DNA of 64,000 nucleotides, taken from G963923955 sp963923955. Lineage in GTDB: Bacteria > Pseudomonadota > Gammaproteobacteria > Eutrophobiales > Eutrophobiaceae. Position numbers and translations under genes: made by a program. Under the pieces are notes generated by a model. That model was not told the DNA's origin, ran no database searches, and saw only the letters and a program-made list of their open reading frames with translations. Every line of letters begins with the position of its first letter. Positions within the stretch are counted from its first letter, which is position 1. Location: the NCBI GenBank assembly GCA_963923955.1, contig OZ000552.1, positions 682,001 to 746,000 on the forward strand, read 5' to 3'. Shown here piece by piece: positions 1 through 9,505 of the stretch.

Positions 1-2
1 CG

Positions 3-149
3 GATTACTTGGGCTCAGGTTTTTCTGGCCTGCTGTTTCACCGAGGAGGGCCTTATGCCGATGGCGATGCAGGCATCGGCTTCATTGAAGACAGGACAGG
101 CGGGGGCGGTTCTCTCGCTACGGTGCGGCCGATCAATCCTTTTACCTGA
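3..149 (+). other. Possible C-terminal end of an unidentified gene entering from the left edge
   Basis: This frame is open from the window edge to a TGA at 147-149 and would encode about 48 residues rich in Gly and Asp (for example YADGDAGIGFIED). I do not recognise it. The stretch up to 258 holds no other convincing gene: weak open frames on both strands there look like chance. It could be the tail of a real gene or of a pseudogene. Confidence 0.15.
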
Positions 150-258
150 TCCGTTCCGGGCAGGCACATCTGCGCCCACTGGCGCAGCTATCACATCGGG
201 AAGATACAACAGGCCTTTAGACAGGTGCTGGGGCTTCCTTGATTTCTATTTTGTGTCT

Positions 259-1926
259 CTAGCGCAGCTCGTCGTTGGCAATGCCCAGCTCTGAGCAGAC
301 CAGTTGTCTCGTATAAGCAGCCCGTTCCTTTCTCGCCCGGGCGCTGTTGTCGCTGATAGAGACCAGCCAGATGATGAAAAACGCCAGGGGTGCGGAGACG
401 ATGGTAGGATAGACATAGGGAAACAACGCTCTTTCCATGCCCATGATATCCACCATGATCTGCGGGCCGACTATGATCAGGCCGATAGAACTCACCAAGC
501 CGACGATTGCCCCGGCCAGGGCGCCGCGGGTTGTCAGCCCCGGCCAGTACATGGACAGGATCAGGATCGGGGCGTTCACGCTGCCAGCGATGGCCAGCGC
601 CATGGTGACAATAAACACAATGTTCTGATGTTCAAAGGCAATGCCAAGGGCGCTGGAGAGCAGGCCGATGCCCAGCACAGACAGGCGCGAGACCAGCACC
701 TCCGAGGCTTCAGTAGCGGTACTTTTGCCCAAGGTATCGGCATAGAGATCGTGCGCAATGGTCGCCGCCCCGGCGAGGATGAGACCGGAGACGACCGCTA
801 AGATCGTGGCAAAGGCGACTGCCGAGATAAAGCCCAGCAGCACATCGCCGCCCAGGTAATGGGTTAAGTGCAGCACTACCATATTTCGCCCGCCGATCAG
901 CCGCCCGCCTGCATCGTGATAGTCGGGATTAAACATGATCAAGGACACGGCGGCAAAACCGATGAAGATAATAATGAAGTTAAAATAGGCAATGATAGAG
1001 ATGGCATAAAAGGCGGATTGACGTGCCGCCCGGGCGTCTTTGACCGTGAAGATGCGCATGAGAATATGCGGCAGACCGATAAAGCCCAACAGGGAGGTTA
1101 AGCCAACTGATAATACCGAGATGGGGTCTGACAGCCAGCCGCCGGGGGCCAAGAGATCTGATCGCATGGGATGCACCGCGATGGCGTCTTGAAAGATCCG
1201 CCCGATGTCAAACTGAAACTCAATAAGCAGCAATGCGGCGATCACTGAGCCGCCGAATATCAGTACCAGGGCCTTGATAAACTGTACCCAGGTAGTCGCC
1301 AACATGCCGCCAAAGGTGACATAGAGGATCATCAGGGTGCTGACCAGGACTACCGCATAGACATAATCCAGACCGAATAATAGCTGGATTAACTTGCCCG
1401 CACCGACCAGCTGGCCGAGCAGATAAAAGACAACGACCGCCAGGGAGCTTAAGGCCGCGACGATCTTTATCGGGCGTGCGGCTAAGCGAAAGGCGATGAC
1501 ATCAATGAAGGTATAGCGCCCCAGGTTGCGCAGGCGCTCGGCGATCATGAATAAAATTATGGGCCAGGTGGCGATGACGCCGACGATCAGCAGCAGGCCG
1601 TCAATGCCGTTAAAGTACAGCAGACTGGTCATGCCTAAGAATGTGGCGGCGGAGAGGAAATCCCCTGAGATAGCAATGCCGTTCTGCCAGGCGGGAATAT
1701 TGCCGCCGGCGGCATAAAACTCCTTGCGCGAGTGAGTGCGCCTTGCCGCCCACCAGGTGATCAAGAGCGTGATCAGGACAAAGGCCAAAAACGTGATAAT
1801 AGCCGTTAGATTGAGCGACTGTTGTTCTGCCGTAGCACTTGCAGCCGCGCAAAATACCGGCCCGGGCAGGACGAGCAGCAGGCCGCTGGATACTGCGCGC
1901 AGCCTATTCTTTGGCATCAGCTGCAT
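259..1926 (-). CDS. actP: Cation/acetate symporter ActP
   Basis: This is an inner-membrane sodium:solute symporter family protein that imports acetate and related short carboxylates with a cation. The 555-residue length is close to the E. coli protein (549). It begins with a hydrophobic signal-like segment and then has about 13 predicted membrane helices; the RRTHSRKEFYAAGG stretch followed by GDFLSAATFLG is characteristic of the ActP branch. Its start overlaps the end of the upstream DUF485 gene by about 23 bases (or 14 if the ATG at 1917 is used), the normal yjcH-actP arrangement, so the two are co-transcribed. No acs gene is visible in the window. Confidence 0.93.
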   Translation of the reverse strand: MQLMPKNRLRAVSSGLLLVLPGPVFCAAASATAEQQSLNLTAIITFLAFVLITLLITWWAARRTHSRKEFYAAGGNIPAWQNGIAISGDFLSAATFLGMTSLLYFNGIDGLLLIVGVIATWPIILFMIAERLRNLGRYTFIDVIAFRLAARPIKIVAALSSLAVVVFYLLGQLVGAGKLIQLLFGLDYVYAVVLVSTLMILYVTFGGMLATTWVQFIKALVLIFGGSVIAALLLIEFQFDIGRIFQDAIAVHPMRSDLLAPGGWLSDPISVLSVGLTSLLGFIGLPHILMRIFTVKDARAARQSAFYAISIIAYFNFIIIFIGFAAVSLIMFNPDYHDAGGRLIGGRNMVVLHLTHYLGGDVLLGFISAVAFATILAVVSGLILAGAATIAHDLYADTLGKSTATEASEVLVSRLSVLGIGLLSSALGIAFEHQNIVFIVTMALAIAGSVNAPILILSMYWPGLTTRGALAGAIVGLVSSIGLIIVGPQIMVDIMGMERALFPYVYPTIVSAPLAFFIIWLVSISDNSARARKERAAYTRQLVCSELGIANDELR

Positions 1927-2245
1927 CGCCTGACATTGCCATCTCGCGTAAATATTTTTCTTTCATTACATCGAAGCGATTATTCGCCCACCAGGTGTAG
2001 TACCAAGACAGGGCGAGGCAGACAAAGCACAAAGCCATTGCACACCAAATCCCGAAACTGATGGACGCACCGATAATCTGCATATCGCCCATTAGTTGCG
2101 GGAAGTAGGCCATGCCGATTAAGAACAAGGTGTAGAGTATCACCATGAGCAGGCTTAATAGGCTGCTTATTCGCAGGCGAGTCTTGACCAAGGCAGTAAA
2201 GCGGGGCGACTCTGCAATATCTTCAAGACGGTAATTATTTTGCAT
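1904..2245 (-). CDS. yjcH: DUF485 family membrane protein YjcH
   Basis: This small inner-membrane protein (113 residues) has two predicted membrane helices around residues 25-50 and 60-85 and a charged C-terminal tail. DUF485 proteins almost always precede actP and are thought to assist or accompany the acetate permease; the molecular role is not established. I chose the ATG at 2245; a TTG at 2254 in the same frame would add three residues, and neither has a strong ribosome binding site. It overlaps the start of actP, implying translational coupling. Confidence 0.85.
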   Translation of the reverse strand: MQNNYRLEDIAESPRFTALVKTRLRISSLLSLLMVILYTLFLIGMAYFPQLMGDMQIIGASISFGIWCAMALCFVCLALSWYYTWWANNRFDVMKEKYLREMAMSGDAADAKE

Positions 2246-2372
2246 AAAAATCAAACATCAGGAAAAGGGCGGCTGCGTATATTTAGACGTATAAGGCGAG
2301 TGTACTATGTAGAGGGATAATATAAGGGAACGCTGATTAGATCAAGGTTTAGCCCAGGCAAAGAACAAATGC

Positions 2373-3005
2373 TCAGGCAAGGCCGGGCAGTAATTGTTTG
2401 AGTCCATTGGCAATCATCATCACCGCAATCGCCGCCAAGATCATGCCCATGATGCGGGTTATGATCGCAACGCCGTGTACGCCGACGACGGCGCTGATGC
2501 GAGCGGCCGAGCGAAAGCACAGCCAGAATAATACGCCGTATCCCAAACATACGGCGGATAATCCCAGCATCGTTGCCCAGTCTCCCTCCAGCTTGCTTGC
2601 GTTGATCAACACCGTAGTGATGGCGCCGGGCCCGGCGACAATCGGTATCGCCATCGGCACAACCGCGATGGAATCCTTTTCCAGGGCGGCGCTGGTTTCC
2701 TCTGCCGAATGTGATTGGCGGCTCTTTTCACTGTGCAGCATCGACAGGCCCAGGCTGAGGACGATGATACCGCCGGCGGTCTCCAGCGCCGGAATGTTAA
2801 TGCCGAAAAAACGCAGCAGATACTGCCCGGCCCATAAGACGACCAGCAGAATAATCGTGATCGCCAGCGCGGATTGGCGGGCAGTCTTGCCCTGTGCTGC
2901 TGCATCCAGTTCCGATGTCATGCTGGCAAACAGCGCCGTGTTGCCGATGGGGTTGGTGATGGTAAATAGCGCGGTTGCAAAGATGCTGATGGTTGCCAGT
3001 TCCAT
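2373..3005 (-). CDS. MarC family integral membrane protein
   Basis: A 210-residue inner-membrane protein of the MarC/YhgN family with about six predicted helices. The N-terminal TITNPIGNTALFASM segment and the later PIVAGPGAITTVL segment are the two conserved family motifs. MarC proteins were once linked to multiple antibiotic resistance, but that link was not upheld and the function is unknown. It stands alone between the yjcH-actP pair and the divergently oriented nag operon. Confidence 0.88.
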   Translation of the reverse strand: MELATISIFATALFTITNPIGNTALFASMTSELDAAAQGKTARQSALAITIILLVVLWAGQYLLRFFGINIPALETAGGIIVLSLGLSMLHSEKSRQSHSAEETSAALEKDSIAVVPMAIPIVAGPGAITTVLINASKLEGDWATMLGLSAVCLGYGVLFWLCFRSAARISAVVGVHGVAIITRIMGMILAAIAVMMIANGLKQLLPGLA

Positions 3006-3303
3006 ATCGATCCTCCGGGACGATTGACAGTGTTTGGAACATTCTACACTATATTTTTATTGGGGCGCTTCGGTTAATCTATTTGTTAATGAATCATGTC
3101 ATGCAACGGCGCGCCCTCCAGGTTTAACCGCCACATTCAGGCGGGACGCCGATTAGCCGTTGGCATTCGCTATCGTTTATGACAGGATGCGTTTTTGAGA
3201 AGGCTCTGCTTTAATCAGAGTTTCCCTAAAATAAATTAACGGCCCGCACCGCTGTACTGCGCGCCTTTCATTTTGTCATCTTGCATTATGTTTAGCTGGA
3301 CAC
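3006..3303. other. Intergenic region between marC and nagK
   Basis: This 298-base stretch separates divergent genes and must hold promoters for both, but I see no consensus-quality sigma-70 site. It contains a short inverted repeat (CTCTG / CAGAG, about 3204-3220) and AT-rich runs. I see no gene or RNA in it. Confidence 0.4.
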
Positions 3304-4239
3304 ATGGGCAGGCACTACGGCCTTGATATAGGCGGCACCAAGATCGAATTGGCGATCTTCGATCATGCGTTGCAAGCGGTGGACTCCTGGAGGGCCGCCA
3401 CGCCGAAGGAAGACTATCAGGCCTTCTTGACTATCCTCACCGACATGGTCTTCAAGGCCGATCAAAGAGCCGCTCAAAAAGACGCAGCAGCGGGCACCGT
3501 GGGCATAGGCATCCCCGGCACTCTCGATAAACAAGGCCGTACTACGCTGGTTAATATTCCCTGTGCCAATGGCCGGCCCTTGGGCGAGGATCTTGCGGCA
3601 AGACTGGGGCGGCCGGTCGCCATTGAAAATGATTCCAACACCTTTATCCTGTCGGAATTCTCCGGCGGCGCAGCAGATGGCCTTGCACATGCCTTAGGGC
3701 TGATAGTAGGCACCGGCGTCTCCTGCGGCCTGTGTGTGCATGGTCGGCCTTATCGCGGCAGCCAGGGCATCGCCGGTGAATCCGGCCACCTGCCGCTGCC
3801 TGCCGTATTACAGCAACGCTACGCCTTGCCCCTGCGTCCGTGTGCCTGCGGCCTGTCCGCCTGCATGGAGCAATACCTGGCCGGGCCGGGCCTGCTCTGG
3901 CTGTGTTCGCATTTGGGCGCGGAATATACATCGGTAGCGGGCTTAATCGATGGCGTGAACGCGCAACAGCCGCAGGCCCAGGAGGTGTTCAGCGCCTATA
4001 TTGATTGTCTGGCCTGTTACTTAGCGCAGCTGACCTTGATCTATGATCCGGATGTCATCGTGCTGGGCGGCGGCCTGTCCAACATTGCCGAGCTCTACTC
4101 CGCATTATCCGCCGCCATACCCTCCTGGCTGTTTGCAGGGATTGCCGCACCAAAGGTTGTGGCGGCTGAATTTGGTGATTCCAGCGGCGTGAGGGGCGCG
4201 GCGATCCTGGGACGCCAGGCAGCGGAGCAGGCGACCTAG
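3304..4239 (+). CDS. nagK: N-acetylglucosamine kinase (ROK family)
   Basis: It phosphorylates free N-acetylglucosamine, for example from recycled peptidoglycan, to GlcNAc-6-phosphate. The 311 residues start with the ATP-binding motif LDIGGTKIE, carry the catalytic Asp in IENDSNTF and the ROK zinc motif CACGLSACMEQ with an upstream His (GHLPLP). Length matches E. coli NagK (303). It opens the nagK-nagA-nagB operon, so the product feeds straight into the deacetylase and deaminase encoded next. The ATG has only a weak ribosome binding site. Other ROK sugar kinases look similar; operon context decides the specificity. Confidence 0.88.
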   Translation: MGRHYGLDIGGTKIELAIFDHALQAVDSWRAATPKEDYQAFLTILTDMVFKADQRAAQKDAAAGTVGIGIPGTLDKQGRTTLVNIPCANGRPLGEDLAARLGRPVAIENDSNTFILSEFSGGAADGLAHALGLIVGTGVSCGLCVHGRPYRGSQGIAGESGHLPLPAVLQQRYALPLRPCACGLSACMEQYLAGPGLLWLCSHLGAEYTSVAGLIDGVNAQQPQAQEVFSAYIDCLACYLAQLTLIYDPDVIVLGGGLSNIAELYSALSAAIPSWLFAGIAAPKVVAAEFGDSSGVRGAAILGRQAAEQAT

Positions 4240-4249
4240 CCTGGAAACG

Positions 4250-5392
4250 ATGCAGGCGATCATTCATGCCCAGGTCTTTGATGGCGAGAAGCCATTGCCG
4301 GACCATGCCGTGATTATTCACGCGCATGAGATCGTGAAGGTGCTGCCGACAGAAGAGCTGCCCGGTGATATAGAAATCCAGTGCGACCTGGGCGGCACCC
4401 ATCTGGTGCCGGGGTTTATCGACTTGCAGGTCAATGGCGGCGGCGGGGTGCTGTTTAATAATACCCCGGCCCTTGCCGCCATTCGCCGCATCGCCGCAGC
4501 GCACAGGCAATACGGCACAACCGGATTTTTGCCGACATTGATCTCGGACAGCTTCGATGTCATGCGCTGCGCGATCACGGCCGTTGATCAGGCGCTCGCA
4601 GACGGCGTGCCCGGGGTATTGGGGATTCATCTAGAAGGGCCTTTTTTGAACGCCGCTAAAAAAGGCGCGCATGATGCGGACAAATTCTGCCTGTTGGATG
4701 AGCAAGGCTTCGAGTTGGTAACATCCTTATCTAAGGGCAAGACCCTGCTTACCCTTGCCCCGGAGCTTACTACGCCGGCGATGATCCGGCGGCTCACCGA
4801 GGCCGGCGTGATCGTCTGTGCGGGGCACAGCCAGGCGGATTATGAGCAGACGCGCAGGGCCCTGGATGCCGGGGTTGCCGGCTTTACTCATTTGTATAAC
4901 GCCATGACGCCCTTGCACAGCCGCGCACCCGGCATGGTCGGTGCGGCGCTGGAGGATGAACACAGCTGGTTTGGCATTATCGCTGATGGGCATCACTGTC
5001 ATCCGGCGGCGTTTAAGATTGCTGTTGCGGCAAAACAGCCGGGCGGTGCCCTGTTGGTAACGGATGCGATGCCGAGTGTCGGCAGCAGCGAGAAATCTTT
5101 TACCCTAAATGGCGAGCGCATTGCAGTCAGTGGCGGGCGCTGTGTCAATGCGGCGGGCGCCTTGGCGGGCTCAGATCTGAACATGAACGCAGCGATTAAC
5201 AATGCGGCTGACTTTGCGCAGATTGATTGGCCAGAAGCGCTGCGTATGGCATCGGTGTATCCGGCCCGGGCGCTCGGGATGGATGACCGCCTTGCCCATA
5301 TCCGGCCCGGGTATCGGGCGGATCTGGTCGCTTTGAATGAATGCCATGAAGTGACTCATGTCTGGGTCGGCGGTGCGCTGCATGAAACGTAG
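4250..5392 (+). CDS. nagA: N-acetylglucosamine-6-phosphate deacetylase
   Basis: This amidohydrolase removes acetate from GlcNAc-6-phosphate to give glucosamine-6-phosphate. In the 380-residue protein the metal and catalytic residues are in place: Glu129 (HLEGPF), His193 (AGHSQ), His214 (FTHLYNAMT), His249 (ADGHHCHP) and the catalytic Asp272 (VTDAMPS). It lies 10 bases after nagK and 8 bases before nagB. The acetate released could be re-used, which is of interest given the actP permease nearby, though that link is only an inference. Confidence 0.93.
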   Translation: MQAIIHAQVFDGEKPLPDHAVIIHAHEIVKVLPTEELPGDIEIQCDLGGTHLVPGFIDLQVNGGGGVLFNNTPALAAIRRIAAAHRQYGTTGFLPTLISDSFDVMRCAITAVDQALADGVPGVLGIHLEGPFLNAAKKGAHDADKFCLLDEQGFELVTSLSKGKTLLTLAPELTTPAMIRRLTEAGVIVCAGHSQADYEQTRRALDAGVAGFTHLYNAMTPLHSRAPGMVGAALEDEHSWFGIIADGHHCHPAAFKIAVAAKQPGGALLVTDAMPSVGSSEKSFTLNGERIAVSGGRCVNAAGALAGSDLNMNAAINNAADFAQIDWPEALRMASVYPARALGMDDRLAHIRPGYRADLVALNECHEVTHVWVGGALHET

Positions 5393-5400
5393 ATAGAATT

Positions 5401-6207
5401 ATGGAAGTTATCATCCTTGAGAATGCCGATGCGGTGGCGCAGCTTGGCGCACAACGTGTCTGTGAATTGATCAACAAAAAGCCAACGGCCACGCTGGGCC
5501 TGGCAACAGGCACCACGCCCATTGCCATGTACCAGCACCTGATCGCCTTGTACCAACAGCAACACTTAAGCTTTCGAGAAGTGAGCACCTTTAACCTGGA
5601 TGAATACATCGGCATTGCCGCTGACAACCCACAGAGCTATCGAGCCTTCATGCAGCGCGAATTGTTTGCTGCGATCGATATCGACATGGCCAATACGCAC
5701 CTGCCGGAATGTGGCGAAGGACAAAATCCGCGAGAAATTGGCGCGGCCTATGAAAAGGCGATTGCCGCCGCCGGCGGTATCGATCTGCAAATTCTCGGCA
5801 TCGGCGGCAACGGCCACATCGGCTTTAACGAACCCGGCTCCAGCCTTGCCTCAAGGACGCGGGTAAAGACGCTGACGCCGGCCACTGTAAAGGACAACAG
5901 CCGCCTGTTTGCACAAGGCGAATTCCAGCCGCATCTGGCGATGACGATGGGCATTGCCAGCATCTTAGAGGCGAGACGGGCGCTGTTGCTGGCGACCGGT
6001 GAGAACAAGGCGAGCGCCGTGCGTGATGCGATCGAAGGCCCGCTATCCGCCATGTGTCCGGCCTCTGCCTTGCAGCTACATGAGCGGGCCGGTTTCATTC
6101 TCGACCGGGCGGCCGCATCCAGGCTAAAAAATAGCGAGTACTACCAATGGGCCCATCAGGAAAACAAAGCGCTGGTTGATCAGTATGGAAGTTTCTATGA
6201 GCTTTGA
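5401..6207 (+). CDS. nagB: Glucosamine-6-phosphate deaminase
   Basis: It converts glucosamine-6-phosphate to fructose-6-phosphate and ammonia, the last step of amino-sugar salvage. The 268 residues contain the family motifs FNLDEYIG (catalytic Asp), GIGGNGHIGFNEPGSS and MGIASILEARRALLLATG. Length equals the E. coli enzyme (266). It ends the nag operon; no nagC regulator or nagE permease is present in the window. Confidence 0.94.
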   Translation: MEVIILENADAVAQLGAQRVCELINKKPTATLGLATGTTPIAMYQHLIALYQQQHLSFREVSTFNLDEYIGIAADNPQSYRAFMQRELFAAIDIDMANTHLPECGEGQNPREIGAAYEKAIAAAGGIDLQILGIGGNGHIGFNEPGSSLASRTRVKTLTPATVKDNSRLFAQGEFQPHLAMTMGIASILEARRALLLATGENKASAVRDAIEGPLSAMCPASALQLHERAGFILDRAAASRLKNSEYYQWAHQENKALVDQYGSFYEL

Positions 6208-6241
6208 TTGAAGATACTGGCTTTGTAATGAGCCGGGTGCG

Positions 6242-7400
6242 TCAATCTCCATCAGCGCCTTCCCGTTGAAAGCTACTCTTTCTAATACCTTGCCTGACTT
6301 TTGCCATGAATAATGACTCGTCCGGCACTTCAATCTGATTGAGCAGACTTTCAACAAAAGGATCAATGTTAAAATCAACGCTTGGATCCTGTTTTGTCGC
6401 GCGAAATTTAACGAACTTGTCCTTGACAACAAACAAATAGATCAATGAAAGAAATGCAATATCGTCCCTGTCATCCTAGCTTACAGAAAACCGCAGTCCT
6501 TTGATGGTGCCATCCTTGTAATTCATTTCTATCCGGTCTTCCTTAAGATGCGCTACATTTTTTATTGCTCCCTCCTTCTGCATCAAGCAAGGCGTTAGTA
6601 TCATTCCACTCAACACCTTTAATCGGGTAGGTATAAACATCAATATATCTGGATATAACACCATGCACATAGCGGCTTGTAGCACCTAAAAAAGGATCCG
6701 GATAAATGTATTTATTCTCAAAGAAGTAATCACCGACTCTATCCGGCATAAGCAGATCATTGACATAGTCGCTTGCTTGGAGGGCATCAGCCAGATACTC
6801 ACCGGAGAACACCTTCTCGCTCTGACCGTCATGCAGAAAACGTGAAACGACAGCATCAGCAAACTGCTTGTTCGCTTTTTCACCCCCATCCAGATGCAAC
6901 AATGAATAGTGCATTGTTAATGGTAGCTCATATCTATACTGCTTGATTGATATACCACGCCATGCCAGATCAAGTTCCAACTTGACATCTCGGGTCGTGG
7001 TCATAGGGATAACAAATAAACTTGCTCCGGCGGCTACCGCACTGGTTAGCTCGCCAGCATCTTCAAGATTATAGGTGGCGCTGCTGATTGACAGGCTATA
7101 ATCATTATTCTGATTCGCCAAGTCTACTTTCTGGAAAAGCCGTGTATCAGACAACGCGGTCATGATCTCGGTAATATCGTATTGATCTAATAAGCAGTGG
7201 TGTATTAACGAGCGCCCATCATACTCCTTGCATTCGCTTGCCAACTCGGCAGAAGGGAGCTTGCTATAAATTGATAAGGCTGGATATGGCTGCTCAGTGT
7301 TGCGCACAAATTCCACAGGCTTTAGATTCTCTTTAGGAACACAAGCGCCCAGTGTCAATAGACTAGCAACCAGTAATGTATGTTTAAATATCCACTTCAC
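6242..7400 (-). pseudogene. Broken gene for an unidentified lipoprotein
   Basis: The reading frame starts at a GTG at 7400, seven bases after an AAGGAG ribosome binding site (7408-7413), and encodes a lipoprotein signal ending in SLLTLGAC (Cys20). It runs to a TAA at 6543-6545. The strand continues in the next frame, from about 6575, with a plausible continuation (HLKEDRIEMNYKDGTIKGLRF) that meets a TAG at about 6476 and then goes on in the same frame for about 77 codons to 6242. The simplest reading is an ancestral protein of about 385 residues, damaged by a one-base insertion in the GGAGGG run and by a CAG-to-TAG change. I do not recognise the family. The base composition is clearly more AT-rich than the flanking nagB and deoB genes, suggesting acquisition. 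A truncated lipoprotein from 6543 to 7400 could still be made. Confidence 0.6.
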
Positions 7401-7695
7401 ATCGCGACTCCTTAAAGCAAAATACCGTAGTTTTTTACGCTCACTATAACTTGGCAATAACACTACACACTTACAATCGGCAGCACCGCTTTGACCAAGC
7501 CTTCATATCCTAATCAGCCGGTATGTTGATGGCCAGGATATAGCATAAACAAGTGGCCTGACAAGCGTATTAGCATCCAGATCCTGGGGCTCACAATTCA
7601 GTAGCAAGGTGTCTCCAGTGGCTGCTACGAGTTCACCAGCGTGATCCACCCGGACAGGCTCTGCCCCGGCATGAGTTTTGATCACATTACTGTAT
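7401..7695. other. Gap between deoB and the broken lipoprotein gene
   Basis: This stretch of 295 bases carries the ribosome binding site of the lipoprotein gene. A minus-strand open frame (7503 to about 7784) overlaps the end of deoB and would encode under 95 residues with no family resemblance that I can see; I do not support it as a gene. Confidence 0.3.
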
Positions 7696-8913
7696 TTAAT
7701 GACAAGATTGCTTAAGGAAACTGGTGCCGTAATCCATCGGTGATAGATCAAAGTAATCGGCGAGGCTCTGACCGATGTCTGCAAAGGTCTCGCGCTTGCC
7801 TATTGAACCCGGTGTGAGCTGTCCGCCATAGATCAATACGGGGATGTGCTCACGGGTATGATCGCTTCCGGCCCAGGTTGGGTCGCAGCCGTGATCGGCG
7901 CAGATGATTAAAATGTCTTCATCTTCCATCAGCGCAAGCAATTCCGGCAGCCGCACATCAAACTCTTCCAAGGCGCGGGCATAGCCGAGCACATCGCGCC
8001 GATGCCCGTATAACATGTCAAAGTCAACGAAGTTGGTGAAGATAATACTGCGCGCAGGACTTGCGCCTAAGGCCTGCAAGGTTGCATCAAACAGCGCGGC
8101 ATTGCCGCCCGCCTTGATCTTTTTGCTAATGCCTTGATGGGCATAGATATCGGCGATCTTGCCAATGCCAATGACTTCACCGCCGCTGTCTGTGAGCTTG
8201 TCTAATACGGTTGCCGCAGGGGGCGGCACGGCGAGATCACGGCGATTAGCGGTGCGCTCGAAGTTGTCTTTGTTCTCTCCAACAAAGGGCCTGGCGATGA
8301 CGCGCCCGATGTTATATTCATCAACCAGTTCTCTGGCGATTGCAGAGACGGCCAATAATCGTTCCAGGCCAAAGCCGTGTTCGTGGCAGGCGATTTGAAA
8401 GACGCTGTCTGCCGAGGTATAGACGATGGGCTTGCCGGTGCGGAGATGTTCCTTGCCCAGCTCGGCAATGATCTCCGTGCCTGATGCCTTGCAGTTTCCC
8501 AGTACGCCGGGCAGGTCGGCTTGTTCAATCAGGTTATCCAGCAGGCGCTGCGGGAATGAATTTTTCTCTTGCGTGAAATAGCCCCAGTCAAATAACACCG
8601 GCACCCCCGCTATTTCCCAATGGCCGCTGGGAGTGTCCTTGCCGGTGCTGAGCTCCGCTGCATAGCCATAGCTGCCGATAACATCAATCCCGGCAACATC
8701 GCAACCTGGGGGGAAGTCACCGCAGCTATCCCTTGCCGCGTGATACAGGCCCAGCCGTGCCAGGTTGGGCAGGTGTAAGGCGGCCGCTCGTTGTTGCCGG
8801 CAGGCCGCGGCGATATGCCCTAAGGTATTGGCACCCACATCGCCGAAGCGATCAGCATCCTCAGTGGCGCCGATGCCAAAAGAGTCCATGACCAGGATGA
8901 TTGCCTTTTTCAT
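7696..8913 (-). CDS. deoB: Phosphopentomutase
   Basis: It interconverts ribose-1-phosphate (or deoxyribose-1-phosphate) and the 5-phosphate in nucleoside salvage. The 405 residues (E. coli 407) belong to the alkaline phosphatase superfamily: the N-terminal metal motif IILVMDSFGIGATEDA, the phospho-acceptor Thr in STGKDTPSGHWE, and the metal-binding ADHGCDPTWAGSDHTREHIP segment near the C terminus. It is not accompanied by deoA, deoC or deoD here and sits between two eroded regions. Confidence 0.94.
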   Translation of the reverse strand: MKKAIILVMDSFGIGATEDADRFGDVGANTLGHIAAACRQQRAAALHLPNLARLGLYHAARDSCGDFPPGCDVAGIDVIGSYGYAAELSTGKDTPSGHWEIAGVPVLFDWGYFTQEKNSFPQRLLDNLIEQADLPGVLGNCKASGTEIIAELGKEHLRTGKPIVYTSADSVFQIACHEHGFGLERLLAVSAIARELVDEYNIGRVIARPFVGENKDNFERTANRRDLAVPPPAATVLDKLTDSGGEVIGIGKIADIYAHQGISKKIKAGGNAALFDATLQALGASPARSIIFTNFVDFDMLYGHRRDVLGYARALEEFDVRLPELLALMEDEDILIICADHGCDPTWAGSDHTREHIPVLIYGGQLTPGSIGKRETFADIGQSLADYFDLSPMDYGTSFLKQSCH

Positions 8914-8955
8914 CTTTGTAAGGTGTAGAGAAAACTATAGTTTATAAATCATATA

Positions 8956-9499
8956 AGGGTCATAGGAAGTTAAACGGTCTAAATGGGCTTCTTTTGATGC
9001 CGTTTCAAGATAACATGATAGAGCTTATCACGGCGCTGCGTAAAGTGAAACGTAAGTCTCTTTGAGATGATACTAAAACCACTCTTCTCACATGCCTTTG
9101 CGGACGCTCAAGCGCAATTTGGCACCTGTCTGCGTGCGGACACGCACAGGCAGGCCGCGAATGCGCTTTGGGCCGAAGCAGGACTCATCGACTTCAATCT
9201 CACCAGTAAAAGTCGATTGCGCCGCACAAAACGCCACGATACGCTGACGCAGTGTAATGTAAATATCATTCATTGCGTGCTTCCCTGATGCCAGTCAAAC
9301 GGGCCGTATCCAAAGCGGTCAAATCCAGGGCAAACCTGCCCCTGCGAAGGCATGTCCTCGTGAAAACGGGGGCAGGGGATAGCGGATCCGTTGTCGACAT
9401 TCCTTCTCTGTGATGTAAGGAACGAATATAGTACCTATTTTGCCTGGTCATTTCAGAAGCGTAGCACCTATTCACTGGTGCTTAACTTCCTAAGACCCT
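8956..9499 (-). mobile_element. Internally deleted IS1595-type element
   Basis: The ends are 18-bp inverted repeats with one mismatch (8956-8973 AGGGTCATAGGAAGTTAA; 9482-9499 in reverse). Inside, on the minus strand, a transposase piece at 9088-9273 reads TGEIEVDESCFGPKRIRG, the signature of IS1595/ISXO2-like DDE transposases, preceded in another frame by TARLTGI, part of the usual N-terminal helix-turn-helix region. Near the left end LKETYVSL and RDKLYHVILK-like pieces resemble the transposase C terminus. The element is about 544 bp, roughly half of a full copy, so most of the catalytic domain is deleted and it cannot move on its own. I find no perfect 8-bp target duplication. The right end cuts into a hydantoinase gene. 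Confidence 0.7.
9353..9374 (+). repeat. GNRA-loop hairpin repeat inside the IS remnant
   Basis: A 9-bp stem with three G-T wobbles closes a GAAA loop (TGTCCTCGT-GAAA-ACGGGGGCA). It belongs to the same dispersed hairpin family seen at 23.2, 46.3-46.5 and 57.5 kb. Its position inside the IS shows that it arrived after, or was carried by, the element. Confidence 0.6.
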
Positions 9500-9505
9500 A
9501 ATAAT

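Noticed and set aside
7503..7784. Minus-strand frame overlapping the 3' end of deoB
   Set aside because: Its first third shares bases with deoB, there is no start signal and no recognisable protein; it may be part of the eroded zone.
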